From assembly GCA_963728475.1 (NCBI GenBank), contig CAVSKL010000001.1, positions 496,001 to 560,000 of the forward strand: 64,000 nt of DNA. The letters are read 5' to 3'. The notes beneath the pieces are model-generated. The model saw only the letters and a list, made by a program, of their open reading frames with translations, was not told the origin of the DNA and made no database searches. Below, piece after piece: positions 38,747 to 47,327 of the stretch (its first letter is position 1; every line of letters begins with the position of its first letter). The DNA comes from CAVSKL01 sp963728475 [NCBI: Candidatus Eiseniibacteriota bacterium] (GTDB lineage: Bacteria > Eisenbacteria > RBG-16-71-46 > JABDJR01). The translations under genes and the position numbers were made by a program.

Positions 38747-40018
38747 ATGCCTCACGACTCACGAGCATTGGAGCATGCACGCTCCTGGATGCAGCAGACG
38801 ATCCTGGCCGAGTTCACCGAAGAGCTCCTCGCGCGCTTCCGTGAACGCGGCTATGGAGCCGCCACGATCCGTCGTTATCTGAGGATCATCGCGCACTTCG
38901 GGCAGTGGCTCGACTGCCGACGGCTCGGCGCAGCAGACGTCGACCTCGATCTGATCACGACCTTCCTGGATCGCCACTTGCCTCGATGCCAGTGCCGGAT
39001 TCGTGTCGACCGGGACCGGAAGTGCGTCCGGGCCGGCGTGATCCAGCTTGCAAGGATGCTCCGCGAGGCGGGCGTCACGCCGAGTGCGCCCGACGAAGAG
39101 CGATTGCCCTTGGCCATCCGGTACGAACTGGACCAGTTCGAGGAGTACCTCGATCGCGTGCGGGGAGCCGCCCCCGCCACGCGCACTTCACGGCGTCACT
39201 ACACCGGGGAGTTCCTCCGTTGGCGCTTCGGTGACGGGCCGCTGGCTCTCGCCGAACTGAACGCGCAAGACTTCCGCCGATTCCTCCTGAATCGATCGTG
39301 CGCCTGCCGGCCCGGTACGGTTGGTGTGATCGCCACGGCATTGCGCTCGTACCTGCGCCAGCTCGTCCTGCGGGGGTACCCCCTCGAGCACCTCATCGCG
39401 GCCGTTCCCCGGGCGGCGTGCTGGAGCCGCGCGCGACTTCCCCAACATCTGACCGGGGAGCAGGAAGAGCAGTTCCTGCAGGTTCCGGATCGGTCCCGTC
39501 CTTCGGGGCGCCGCGACTACGCCATGCTCCTTCTGATGTGCCGCCTCGGCCTGCGGGTCAGCAGTGTCGCGGCGCTGACCCTCGACGGGATCGACTGGCG
39601 TCGTGGCCTCGTGTCCCTGCAGGGCACCAAGAGCCGGAGGATCCAGGTTCTGCCGCTGCCTGCCGCCGTTGAGAACGCCGTCGCGGCCTATCTGCGCGAC
39701 GGCCGGCCCCGGAGTCGAGACCGAGACCGGCATGTGTTCCTGCGGCATCGTCCGCCGGTCGGTCTGCCGGTCAGCACGGAAGTGATCCGCGGCGTCGTCC
39801 GGCGGGCCTACCACGAGGCGGGGCTACCCGCGTCTTGGACCGGCACGCATCGCCTACGCCATACCGCCGCCGTGCGGATGGTCCAGGCGCGGGCCTCGAT
39901 CAAGCAGATCGCCGACGTGCTCGGCCACCGCTGCATCGACACCACCGCCGTTTATGCCAAGGTTGACCTCGACACGCTCCAGGAGGTCGCTCTCCCCTGG
40001 CCGGGGAGACGGCCATGA
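38747..40018 (+). CDS. RIT element tyrosine recombinase A
   Basis: 423 residues, ATG after AAGGAAGACGGCC. N-terminal SAM-like binding domain (FRERGYGAATIRRYLRIIAHFGQWL), catalytic domain with Arg in MCRLGLRVSSVAALTL, Lys in LQGTKSRRIQVLPL, HRLRHTAAVRM, LGHRCIDTTAVYAKVD (His and Tyr). All catalytic residues are present. Overlaps the next gene by 4 bases. Confidence 0.88.
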   Translation: MPHDSRALEHARSWMQQTILAEFTEELLARFRERGYGAATIRRYLRIIAHFGQWLDCRRLGAADVDLDLITTFLDRHLPRCQCRIRVDRDRKCVRAGVIQLARMLREAGVTPSAPDEERLPLAIRYELDQFEEYLDRVRGAAPATRTSRRHYTGEFLRWRFGDGPLALAELNAQDFRRFLLNRSCACRPGTVGVIATALRSYLRQLVLRGYPLEHLIAAVPRAACWSRARLPQHLTGEQEEQFLQVPDRSRPSGRRDYAMLLLMCRLGLRVSSVAALTLDGIDWRRGLVSLQGTKSRRIQVLPLPAAVENAVAAYLRDGRPRSRDRDRHVFLRHRPPVGLPVSTEVIRGVVRRAYHEAGLPASWTGTHRLRHTAAVRMVQARASIKQIADVLGHRCIDTTAVYAKVDLDTLQEVALPWPGRRP

Positions 40019-40965
40019 ACGCGGCCACCCTGACACCCGCCGTCGATGACTACCTGCGAACCCGTCGTGCCCTGGGGTATCAGCTTCGCATCGAGGAGAC
40101 CCTGCTGCGATCGCTCGCCCGCTTCGCGGAGGCGCGTGGGCACCGTGGCCCCCTGACCGCGAAGCTCCTGGAGGACTGGGCACGAACATCGCGCCGCCCG
40201 GATCCGTACACCTGGTCCCGGCGGCTCTCGGTGGCACGCCCGTTTGCCCGTTATCTCCGTGGATCCGAGCCCGCCACAGAGATCCCAGCCCGGTGGATCT
40301 TCGGCCCGGCACATCGGCGCGTGCCCCCGCGCGTTCTCTCGCCCGACGAGGTCACGCGGTTCGTGCAGGGGGCCGAGCACTTGCCCCCGGAGAACGGGCT
40401 GCGGCCCCGGACCTTCGCCACCCTGTTCGGGTTGCTGGCTTGCACCGGCCTGCGCGTCTCCGAGGCCTTGCGCCTGGAGGCCGCAGACGTGGACCTCAAC
40501 CGCGGCGTGCTGCAGATCCGGGAGAGCAAGTTCCGCAAGTCGCGCCTCGTCCCTCTGCATCCTTCGGCGGTGGACGCCCTCCGGCGCTATGCTCAGCAAC
40601 GGGACGAGAAGGTGCCGCCCGGCTCCTCACCGGGGTTCTTCCTCCTCGGCCCCGGTGTTCCGGTGACCTACTCCCGCGCGCGGACGGCGATGCACAGCGT
40701 GCGCCGACAGCTGGGCGAGCAGCCTGGCTCGACCGCAGCTCGGCCCAACCTGCGCTGCCTGCGTCACACCTTTGCGTGCCGCCGGCTGACCACGTGGTAC
40801 GAGCAGGGCCTCGAGGTCCAAGATCACATCCATGCCCTCTCGACCTACCTGGGCCATGGGAAGGTCACCGACACGTTCTGGTACCTGTCCGGCCTCCCCG
40901 AACTGCTCGCTGTCGCCGGGAAGCGCTCGCGCAGCCTAGCGGCCCGGGAAGGAGGGGAGTCATGA
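40015..40965 (+). CDS. RIT element tyrosine recombinase B
   Basis: 316 residues. N-terminal VDDYLRTRRALGYQLRIEETLLRSLARFAEARG, catalytic CTGLRVSEALRLEAADVDL, RESKFRKSRLVPLH, LRCLRHTFACRRLTTWYEQG, STYLGHGKVTDTFWYLSG. The catalytic Arg, Lys, HxxR-like, His and Tyr are present. Coupled by ATGA overlaps to both neighbours. Confidence 0.88.
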   Translation: MNAATLTPAVDDYLRTRRALGYQLRIEETLLRSLARFAEARGHRGPLTAKLLEDWARTSRRPDPYTWSRRLSVARPFARYLRGSEPATEIPARWIFGPAHRRVPPRVLSPDEVTRFVQGAEHLPPENGLRPRTFATLFGLLACTGLRVSEALRLEAADVDLNRGVLQIRESKFRKSRLVPLHPSAVDALRRYAQQRDEKVPPGSSPGFFLLGPGVPVTYSRARTAMHSVRRQLGEQPGSTAARPNLRCLRHTFACRRLTTWYEQGLEVQDHIHALSTYLGHGKVTDTFWYLSGLPELLAVAGKRSRSLAAREGGES

Positions 40966-41855
40966 ACGGCGCGGCCGGCCCGTCTCACGATCTCGGCCAG
41001 CTCCTGCACGAGTTCTTCCTCGAGCGGCTGGCACGGGAGCGCCGGGTGTCCCCGTGTACCCTCGCGGCCTACCGGGACGCCTGGAAGCTCCTGCTGGCGT
41101 TCGCCGCGGCTCGGCTGCACCGCTTGCCGACCGAGCTGACCCTGGGGGATCTCGATGCGCCCCTAGTGCTCGCCTTCCTCGACCATCTGGAGGCCGAGCG
41201 CGGCAACTGCATCCGCACCCGCAACGCACGCCTCGCGGCGATCCGATCCTTCATGCAGTTCGCCTCGTACCGCACCGCCGTGGACCTGCCCACTGTCCGG
41301 CGCGTACTGGCCGTGCCCCGGAAGATCTGGGAGCGCGGCCCTGTCGATCACCTCTCCCGGCAAGAGATCCAGGCCCTGCTCGACGCGGCCACGCCATCCT
41401 CGTGGAGTGGGCATCGGGATCGGGTGCTCCTCGAGATGCTCTACAACACGGGAGCGCGCGTGTCGGAGGTGATCGCCATGAACGTCGCCGACCTCGACCT
41501 CGGCGACTCTCCTCAAGTCCGGATCCACGGGAAGGGACGCAAGGACCGGATCGTCCCGCTCTGGCCGGAGACGCGAACCGCCCTGCGGCGCTGGTTGACC
41601 CGCTTGGGGGCATCCGGCGCCATGCCGCTCTTCCCGGCGCGGTCCGGCCACCGGCTGTCCCGCGCCGGAGTGACCTCCCGCCTTCGAGTCCTGACGGCCC
41701 GTGCCGCCACGAAGTGTCCGGGGCTGCAGCGGCACCGGGTCTCGCCCCATCTCATCCGTCACACCACGGCGATGCACCTCCTGACTATTCCGAGCGATTC
41801 CGCCCCCCGATTCCGAGCGAAGACGCCCACCCTTCCGACTGATCGCGCCCGCTGA
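40962..41855 (+). pseudogene. RIT element tyrosine recombinase C, truncated by IS21 insertion
   Basis: Starts at ATG 40962 with GGAGGGGAG upstream. Reads normally (YRDAWKLLLAFAAARL, NTGARVSEVIAMNVADLDL, IHGKGRKDRIVPLWPE) up to RHTTAMHLL at 41781, then runs into the IS21 end and stops at 41855 after 24 foreign residues. The lost part would hold the second His and the nucleophile Tyr (GHE...MYVEAD in relatives), so the product cannot be catalytic and the trio is inactive. Confidence 0.85.
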
Positions 41856-41942
41856 TTCCGAGCGAAGCCGGCCACCGTTCCGAGGGAAGGCGCCCACCGT
41901 TCCGAGGGAAGGCGCCCACCGTTCCGAACGAAGCCGCCCACC
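41811..41942 (+). repeat. IS21 left-end repeat array
   Basis: Five clear copies of a ~21-base motif beginning TTCCGA and ending CACC at 41811-41831, 41856-41876, 41878-41898, 41900-41920 and 41922-41942, with two identical adjacent copies. Probably IstA binding sites. The same motif occurs inverted at the right end. Confidence 0.8.
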
Positions 41943-42015
41943 CCGGTTCGGGGGTGGCGGCGCGGGGTAACCGGGCTACGCTGAGCCTTTCTCTCATCCC
42001 AGAGGAGGACCCCGC

Positions 42016-43578
42016 GTGCCAGCTAAGAGGTTACCCATGCGCAAGATCCAAGATGTGCTGCGGCTTCGCGCCGCCGGACTCAGCCACCGCCAGATCGCCC
42101 GCAGCCTGGGGCTGGGGCGGACCACGGTCCGAGAGTACCTGGCCCGGGCCCAGCGGGCCGGGCTGGCCTGGCCGGTGGCCGAGGACCGGAGCGAGACGGA
42201 CCTGGAGCAGCTCCTGTTCCCCGCCGCCCACCCCTTCCCGGAGCGAGGGCGGCCCCGGCCCGACTGGGCGTGGGTCCACCAGGAGCTGCGCCGTCCCGGG
42301 GTCACGCTCTCGTTGCTGTGGCAGGAGTACCGGGCCGGTCATCCGCGGGACGGGTACCAGTACAGCCGCTTCTGTGACCTCTACCACCGCTTCGCCGGGA
42401 AGCTCTCCCCCTCGATGCGCCAGGTCCATGTGGCCGGCGAGAAGACCTTCGTGGACTTCTCGGGCAATAGGCCCGCCATCGTGGATCCGAAGACGGGGGA
42501 GGTGACCGAGGTCGAGCTGTTCGTGGCCGCCCTGGGGGCCAGCGGCTACGTCTACGCCGAGGCCACCCCCAGCCAGGATCTGGACTCCTGGATCACCGCC
42601 CACCAGAACATGGCGGCCTACCTCGGCGGTTCCACGGCGATCTGGGTCCCGGACAATCTGAAGAGCGGGATCACCACCCCCTGTCGCTACGAGCCGGGGG
42701 TGAACCGGACCTACGAGGAACTCGCCGCCCACTACGGCGCGGTGGTCATCCCCGCCCGGGTCCGGCGCCCCAAGGATAAGGCGAAGGTCGAGTTGTCCGT
42801 GCTGCTCGCCCAGCGCTGGATCCTCGCCGTGCTCCGCAACCGCACCTTCTTCTCGCTCGAAGAGCTCAACGCCGCCATCCGCGACGAGCTCGACCGCCTC
42901 AACGACCGTCCTATGCAGAAGCTCAAGGTGAGCCGCCGCCAGCTCTTCGAAGCACTCGATCGCCCCGCCCTGCGGCCCCTCCCCCTCGGCCGCTACGAGA
43001 AGGGCATCTGGAGCTACCCCCGAGTCAACATCGACTACCACGTCGAGGTCGAGAACAACTACTACAGCGTCCCCTACCAGCTCCTGAAGGAAGTGGTGGA
43101 GGCACGGACCACCGCCACCACCGTCGAGATCATCTTCCACTCCAAGCGCGTCGCCTCCCATCGGCGGCTACGCGGCCGGGGACGCCACTCCACTCACCGC
43201 GACCACATGCCCGCCTCCCACCGGGCCCACCTCGAGTGGACCCCCTCCCGGCTCGTTCGCTGGGCCGAGAAGACCGGCCCCCACGCCGCCGAACTTGTGA
43301 CCCACATCCTCGACACCCGGCCCCACCCCGAGCAGGGCTACCGCTCCTGTCTCGGCCTCATGCGCCTGGGCAAGAAGTACGGTGAGGCGCGTCTCGAAGC
43401 CGCCTCCCGGCGGGCGCTCCACCTGCGTTCCTACAGCTACCGCACCGTCAAGAACATCCTCTCCGCCGGAACCGACCGGCTCCCGCTGGAGACCGAGTCG
43501 CCCGCCCCGGCCGCACCCTCCCACGAGAACATCCGCGGCGCCGCCTACTACGCCGCCCCAAAGGAGATCCCATGCTGA
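42016..43578 (+). CDS. istA: IS21-family transposase IstA
   Basis: 520 residues from GTG 42016 with AGGAGG 8 bases upstream. N-terminal helix-turn-helix (LRAAGLSHRQIARSLGLG), then a DDE domain: Asp in KTFVDFSGN, Asp in IWVPDNLKSG, Glu in KDKAKVELS. The C-terminal Mu-like beta-barrel region includes YHVEVENNYYSVPYQL. All catalytic residues are present. It overlaps istB by 7 bases. Confidence 0.95.
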   Translation: MPAKRLPMRKIQDVLRLRAAGLSHRQIARSLGLGRTTVREYLARAQRAGLAWPVAEDRSETDLEQLLFPAAHPFPERGRPRPDWAWVHQELRRPGVTLSLLWQEYRAGHPRDGYQYSRFCDLYHRFAGKLSPSMRQVHVAGEKTFVDFSGNRPAIVDPKTGEVTEVELFVAALGASGYVYAEATPSQDLDSWITAHQNMAAYLGGSTAIWVPDNLKSGITTPCRYEPGVNRTYEELAAHYGAVVIPARVRRPKDKAKVELSVLLAQRWILAVLRNRTFFSLEELNAAIRDELDRLNDRPMQKLKVSRRQLFEALDRPALRPLPLGRYEKGIWSYPRVNIDYHVEVENNYYSVPYQLLKEVVEARTTATTVEIIFHSKRVASHRRLRGRGRHSTHRDHMPASHRAHLEWTPSRLVRWAEKTGPHAAELVTHILDTRPHPEQGYRSCLGLMRLGKKYGEARLEAASRRALHLRSYSYRTVKNILSAGTDRLPLETESPAPAAPSHENIRGAAYYAAPKEIPC

Positions 43579-44351
43579 ACCAAGCCACCCTGGACAAGAT
43601 GCAGGCCATGAAGCTCTCGGCCATGATCGAGGCCTTCGAGCAGCAGACCGCCTCCCGCCAGGCCGCCGGCCTGAGCTTCGACGAGCGCCTCGGCCTCCTG
43701 GTCGACGCCGAGTGGACCCACCGCGAACAGCGCAAGCTCGCCCGCCGGCTCAAGGGAGCCAAGCTCCGCTACCCGGCCTGTCTCGAGGACGTCGACTTCC
43801 GCGCCTCCCGGGGGCTCGACCGCCAGGTCGTCCTCTCCCTCGGCACCTGCGGCTGGATCCAGGAGCACCAGAACCTCGTGCTGACCGGACCCACCGGCAC
43901 CGGCAAGAGCTTCCTCGCCTGCGCGTTCGCGGAGCGGGCTTGCCGGCGCGGGTTCACCGCCACCTATGTCCGGACTCCCCGGATCCTTCACGAACTCGCC
44001 GTCGCCCGCGGCGATGGCTCCTACGAACGGCTCCTGGCCCGGCTCCTCAAGGTGGAGCTGCTGGCCATCGACGACTGGCTCGTGGCTCCGCTGCGCGACG
44101 CCGAGCGGCGCGACCTGCTCGAGGTCCTGGAGGATCGCCACGAGCGGGCCTCCACCCTCATCGCCTCCCAGCTGCCCATCACCGCCTGGCACGAGGCGAT
44201 CGGGGAACCCACCCTGGCCGACGGGATCGTGGACCGGCTCCTGCACCGCTCGCACCGCATCCCGCTCAAAGGAGCCTCGATGCGCCAGACCGAACCCCTG
44301 ACCCCGGCCACGGAGAAGAAGAAGAAGAAGCCCCAATCCAGAACCCCGTGA
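43572..44351 (+). CDS. istB: IS21-family helper ATPase IstB
   Basis: 259 residues, AAA+ DnaC-like. Walker A LTGPTGTGKSFLACA, Walker B LLAIDDWLV, sensor region STLIASQLP and the C-terminal DRLLHRSHRIPLKGASMR. It loads and stimulates IstA at the target. The C-terminus has a Lys/Pro tail (KKKKKPQSRTP). Looks intact, so the element may be active. Confidence 0.95.
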   Translation: MLNQATLDKMQAMKLSAMIEAFEQQTASRQAAGLSFDERLGLLVDAEWTHREQRKLARRLKGAKLRYPACLEDVDFRASRGLDRQVVLSLGTCGWIQEHQNLVLTGPTGTGKSFLACAFAERACRRGFTATYVRTPRILHELAVARGDGSYERLLARLLKVELLAIDDWLVAPLRDAERRDLLEVLEDRHERASTLIASQLPITAWHEAIGEPTLADGIVDRLLHRSHRIPLKGASMRQTEPLTPATEKKKKKPQSRTP

Positions 44352-44543
44352 TCCGGGGGGGGTACCCCAGGTCCCGGCCGGGCCGAGATCGTCGCTCCTG
44401 GAGCTTCTCTCGAGGTCGGATCCCGGTGCCTGGACCCGAGACCGGAAAATCAGGCTACCAACCCGGGACCGACCCGGTAAGATGCGACCCACGACCCTGA
44501 CGAGGAACCCAACGACACAATCCCCGCGTCGCTACGCTCCGAC

Positions 44544-44631
44544 GGTGGCCGGAATCCTTCGGAACCGGCGGGCGTCTTCGCTCGGAACGGGTGGGCGCCT
44601 TCCTTCGGACCAGGTGGGCGCCTTCGTCTGA
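44544..44631 (-). repeat. IS21 right-end repeat array
   Basis: Four inverted copies of the left-end motif at about 44544-44564, 44567-44587, 44590-44609 and 44613-44631. Between istB and these repeats (44352-44543) there is no gene. Confidence 0.7.
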
Positions 44632-44702
44632 ATAGCCAACACGGTCCCGGCTCGGGAGCTTAACACTACCCGTGCCCGACGGCTTTGAAGAGGAAGGATG
44701 TC

Positions 44703-45017
44703 ATGACCACTCTTGAGCGGGTCATTCTGGTTTTCCTGGTCTTTATCGTGATCGCCTTCATGTGGTACCGCCGCCGTCAACTTATGGTCAGTAAGCGGCG
44801 TGGCCCAGAGTATCTTGCCAAACAGAAGGCGGTCACGTTGGTAGTCACGATTGGCGCCGGAGTTCTTTTCCTTATGTATTTCCTCGGCTATATTGTTGGG
44901 GGTGAGATCTACTTCCGGTCTTTCTGGCTAGGTGCCCTGTTTACGCTCTTCCTTGCCCTTTGGGACTGGGCAAATCTTCTTTTCCTTAGACGCACTACCC
45001 CCCCCACGAACCGCTAA
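44703..45017 (+). CDS. small three-helix membrane protein, AT-richer than its surroundings
   Basis: 104 residues from ATG 44703 (AGGAAGGA 5 bases upstream; a TTG start six codons earlier is possible). Three hydrophobic segments: VILVFLVFIVIAFMWY, VTLVVTIGAGVLFLMYFLGYIV and SFWLGALFTLFLALWDWANLLFL, with basic loops RRRQ and SKRRG. I do not recognise a family. Its G+C content is clearly lower than the host genes, suggesting a foreign cargo gene. It lies between the IS21 and ISL3 elements. Confidence 0.6.
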   Translation: MTTLERVILVFLVFIVIAFMWYRRRQLMVSKRRGPEYLAKQKAVTLVVTIGAGVLFLMYFLGYIVGGEIYFRSFWLGALFTLFLALWDWANLLFLRRTTPPTNR

Positions 45018-45084
45018 GAACCGTCCCTCCCGCTCCCGGACCTCTGGCGAGAACTTGTTTGGTCGTCCCATGACCCCATCCTCT

Positions 45085-45092
45085 CAAATAAT
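45085..45092. repeat. left 8-bp target-site duplication of the ISL3 element
   Basis: CAAATAAT, identical to 46470-46477. Confidence 0.85.
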
Positions 45093-46469
45093 GGCTCTTC
45101 TCCTTCTCGAGTGGGTGATTTGGGGCTGATTTCAGATCGGCGGCAGCATGCACGTGAGGATTTTCAGGCGTAGGTACTCCTCATCGCGTAGACCGTAGCT
45201 GCGGCGCTGGATGACACGGATCTTGTTGTTCAAGCCCTCGACGAAGCCCAAGGCGACCTTGTTCTCCGGCTTGCAGTAGGCCGCGATTCCGTCCCAGTGC
45301 CGCTCGATCATCTCGGCGAACTTCTTGTACGGCTGCAGGCGCTGCCACTTAAGTGCGTTCCGCCAATTCTCGAAGAAATGGCGAGCCCAACCCTCCCTCT
45401 GGTAATCCCAGAGCTTTCCGAACTCTTCCTTGAGGATGTAGGCCGTATTGAGCCGTCGGTTCGCCTTGAGCAGCATCTTCAGGCTCCGGCGACTATCCGT
45501 GGTCAGGTTCTCCCGGTGAGAGAGCAGCGTGTACTTCTGGCCCTTGATGAAGCGCCGGTCCTTGCCCGTCAGACGAGCGTACTCGGCCTTGCGCACCTTG
45601 TCCAAAGCGTCTCCCAGGTGGCGTAGGATGTGGAACTTGTCGAACAGGATGGCGGCCTGGGGCGCGTGCCCCGCCTTGAGCGTCGAGTTGCGAAACGGCT
45701 TCCACATATCCATAACGACCAGCCGTATCCGCTTGCTCTTGGTCGGGCCCAGCCACTCGTAGAACGAATCCATGCTGGCCCCCGAGCGATCCTTGCCCCC
45801 GAACCAGATCGGCCGATGCCGCTCCAAATCACTGACCACGATTCGGTAGGTGTGCCCTTTGCGAATCGATATCTCATCCACCCCGATCACCTTGGGGGCA
45901 GGATCCCCCGCGCGACGAAGCTGCTCCCTCATGTACTGCTTGTCGAGCTCTTTGACCGTCTTCCAATCCAGACAGGTCTCCTCGGCCACATCCTTGATTG
46001 TCATGGTCCGGCAGCGACGACCCACAAAGAAGGCGAACCGCTTGGTGTAGAACGGATTGTCCGCCAGCCAGTCCAACCCCTCCTGCTTCACCTTGCCGCA
46101 GCCCGTGCAGGCGACACGGCGGACCTCCAACTCCAAGTAGACCCGTGTGTCCCCGCAGGGCAGATCCCGGACGAGACGTAGTTTCTGGTCGTACCAGGTT
46201 CGATGAGCGCGGTCACAGACCCCGCAAATCGTTTTCTTCCCCGTCGATGAAGACGAATGACTCGAGCTCGCGGGTCACCGAAGATGCCGCGCACCGTGGT
46301 GCTGGGGCGGAAGCCGGGAAAGCGGTAGGCATCCCACAGGCGTTTCTGGTTTCGCATCGCAGTATCGTGCCAGATTTCGCCGACCCCTGAAATGCCGCAA
46401 TCAACCCCATAGACCCCCTTTCCTGCCGTTTCTCAAGTCTTGGTTACCCACTCGCCAGGGAGAAGACCC
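45093..46469 (-). mobile_element. complete ISL3-family insertion sequence (1377 bp)
   Basis: Left end GGCTCTTCTCC...CGAGTGGGTGA (45093-45118) and the inverted right end GGGTCTTCTCC...CGAGTGGGTAA (46444-46469, read inward) agree at 20 or more of 26 positions. Both flanks carry CAAATAAT, an exact 8-bp duplication as ISL3 elements make. The transposase inside is frameshifted. Confidence 0.9.
45132..46357 (-). pseudogene. ISL3-family transposase with N-terminal frameshift
   Basis: The N-terminal portion (MRNQKRLWDAYRFPGFRP, TTVRGIFGDPRARVI) reads in one frame from 46357. The remainder, from about KKTICGVCDRAHRTWYDQKLR onward, reads in another frame to 45132; the shift lies near 46210-46235. The main part has the ISL3 features: paired zinc-type Cys (CGVC, CTGCGK), WLADNPFYTKRFAFFVGRRCR, VIGVDEISIRKGHTY (Asp), VVMDMWKPFRN (Asp), and EGLNNKIRVIQRRSYGL (Glu). 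A single-base indel would restore it, and programmed frameshifting is possible though not typical of the family. Confidence 0.8.
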
Positions 46470-46477
46470 CAAATAAT
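46470..46477. repeat. right 8-bp target-site duplication of the ISL3 element
   Basis: CAAATAAT, identical to 45085-45092. Confidence 0.85.
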
Positions 46478-46529
46478 AATGGGCCTCCGGGAATCCCGGG
46501 GCGGTTCATCCATATTGGCAGAGAGGGGC

Positions 46530-46871
46530 GTTCCACACGAACACCTGCAACATCTTCCGGGTGAGCGGTGCACCGTCACGCTGGCAGAGCACCCGATGTC
46601 CCTTGAGATGCCGGTGTGCCCTGAGCGCTTCGGCGAGCCGCGCCGTGAGGGGCACCCGCCGCGACCGCCCGCCCTTGGGAGCGGTGATCCGGCCTTCCCA
46701 GTCCGAGCGCTGAACGTGGACCTCGCGTCGGGCCAGATCCACGTCCGTCCACTCCAGAGCCAGCATTTCGCCGGCCCGAAGCCCCGCATCGCCTTCCAGG
46801 AGCACTGCGAGGTGCGCCCCGGCGTCGTAGCCCCGTGCGGCTTCGATCAACCGGGCGTACTCGGCGAAGTC
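46530..46871 (-). pseudogene. second tyrosine integrase remnant
   Basis: About 114 residues, EYARLIEAARGYDAGAHLAV through GDAGLRAGEMLALEW, ITAPKGGRSRRVPL, LTRKMLQVFVWNA, closely related to the remnant at 36602-37556 but not identical. It lacks the N-terminal domain and everything after VWNA, including both His motifs and the Tyr. A trace of a second, independent integrase of the same subfamily. The following stretch to 47172 has no supported gene. Confidence 0.75.
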
Positions 46872-47172
46872 TTGCAAGGAAACGACCCCGAACTCCGGCC
46901 AGAAGCCTGGCAGGCTTGCTGAGTAACTGGTCTCGGTCGCGCCGGCCGGCTCTCGCGAGCCGGTCCAGGAACGAGGAGGAGGCGATGCCCCGGCGCATCG
47001 CCGACGACGAGTGACGCCGAGATGCGACGCAAGAGCCGCCGGCCCTTCGGGTTCGGGCGGCGCACTCTTGGACCGCCGCCCCCCCCCACCCTTGGACCCG
47101 CGTTCACATCGCGGGACGGGACCGGTCAGGTCCCGCCCCAACGTTCAAGAAATGTCCGGAACCGGGCATGTA

Positions 47173-47262
47173 CTACCGGCCGCGCCTGCTCCAGTAGTAG
47201 CCGCCTCCGCCGAACAGGAAGAAAGCCACCAGGATCAATATGATCAACGTTCCCAAGCTCAT
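47173..47262 (-). CDS. 29-residue membrane peptide, stress-module type
   Basis: ATG 47262 has GAGGAG 4-5 bases upstream. Product: MSLGTLIILILVAFFLFGGG then GYYWSRRGR. One membrane helix, a Gly run and a basic tail, like the N-terminal half of the small DUF3309-type hydrophobic proteins (which start MSLGT-I-L-I-I-L). It is followed in the same direction upstream by CsbD and PRC-barrel genes, a common stress-associated trio. Confidence 0.6.
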   Translation of the reverse strand: MSLGTLIILILVAFFLFGGGGYYWSRRGR

Positions 47263-47327
47263 GTTTCTCCTCGCCAACGGCCGGGCACCCGAATGGTGCC
47301 AGCTTCGGCCGGATGATGTGCGACCCG

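Larger units (their letters stand above)
38612..41781 (+). mobile_element. recombinase-in-trio (RIT) element, right end lost
   Basis: Three tandem tyrosine recombinase genes, overlapping by ATGA (40015-40018 and 40962-40965), are the hallmark of RIT elements. The left terminus is probably near TTATGTGGAGT (38616-38626), directly after the IS66 reading frame breaks. The right end is missing: the third gene is cut at 41781 by an IS21-family element, and no continuation is found on the far side of that element. Confidence 0.75.
41782..44638 (+). mobile_element. complete IS21-family insertion sequence (2857 bp)
   Basis: Ends are TGACTATTC (41782-41790) and its imperfect inverse GAATAGCCA (44630-44638), giving the TG...CA termini of IS21. 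Inside each end are repeats of a ~21-base motif (TTCCGAGCGAAGGCGCCCACC consensus, in two parts here), and istA and istB overlap. The flanks (GCACCTCC left, ACACGGTC right) do not match, so there is no target duplication; adjacent DNA has been deleted or rearranged after insertion. Confidence 0.85.

Noticed and set aside
36602-38755. Single 717-codon minus-strand frame joining the integrase to sequence beyond 37556
   Set aside because: The upstream half is the antisense of the IS66 transposase; only the portion below 37556 is integrase.
41811-41942. Regularly spaced ~21-base repeats resembling a CRISPR array
   Set aside because: Repeats are almost back-to-back with no uniform spacers, no cas genes are near, and inverted copies sit at the other end of an IS21 element.
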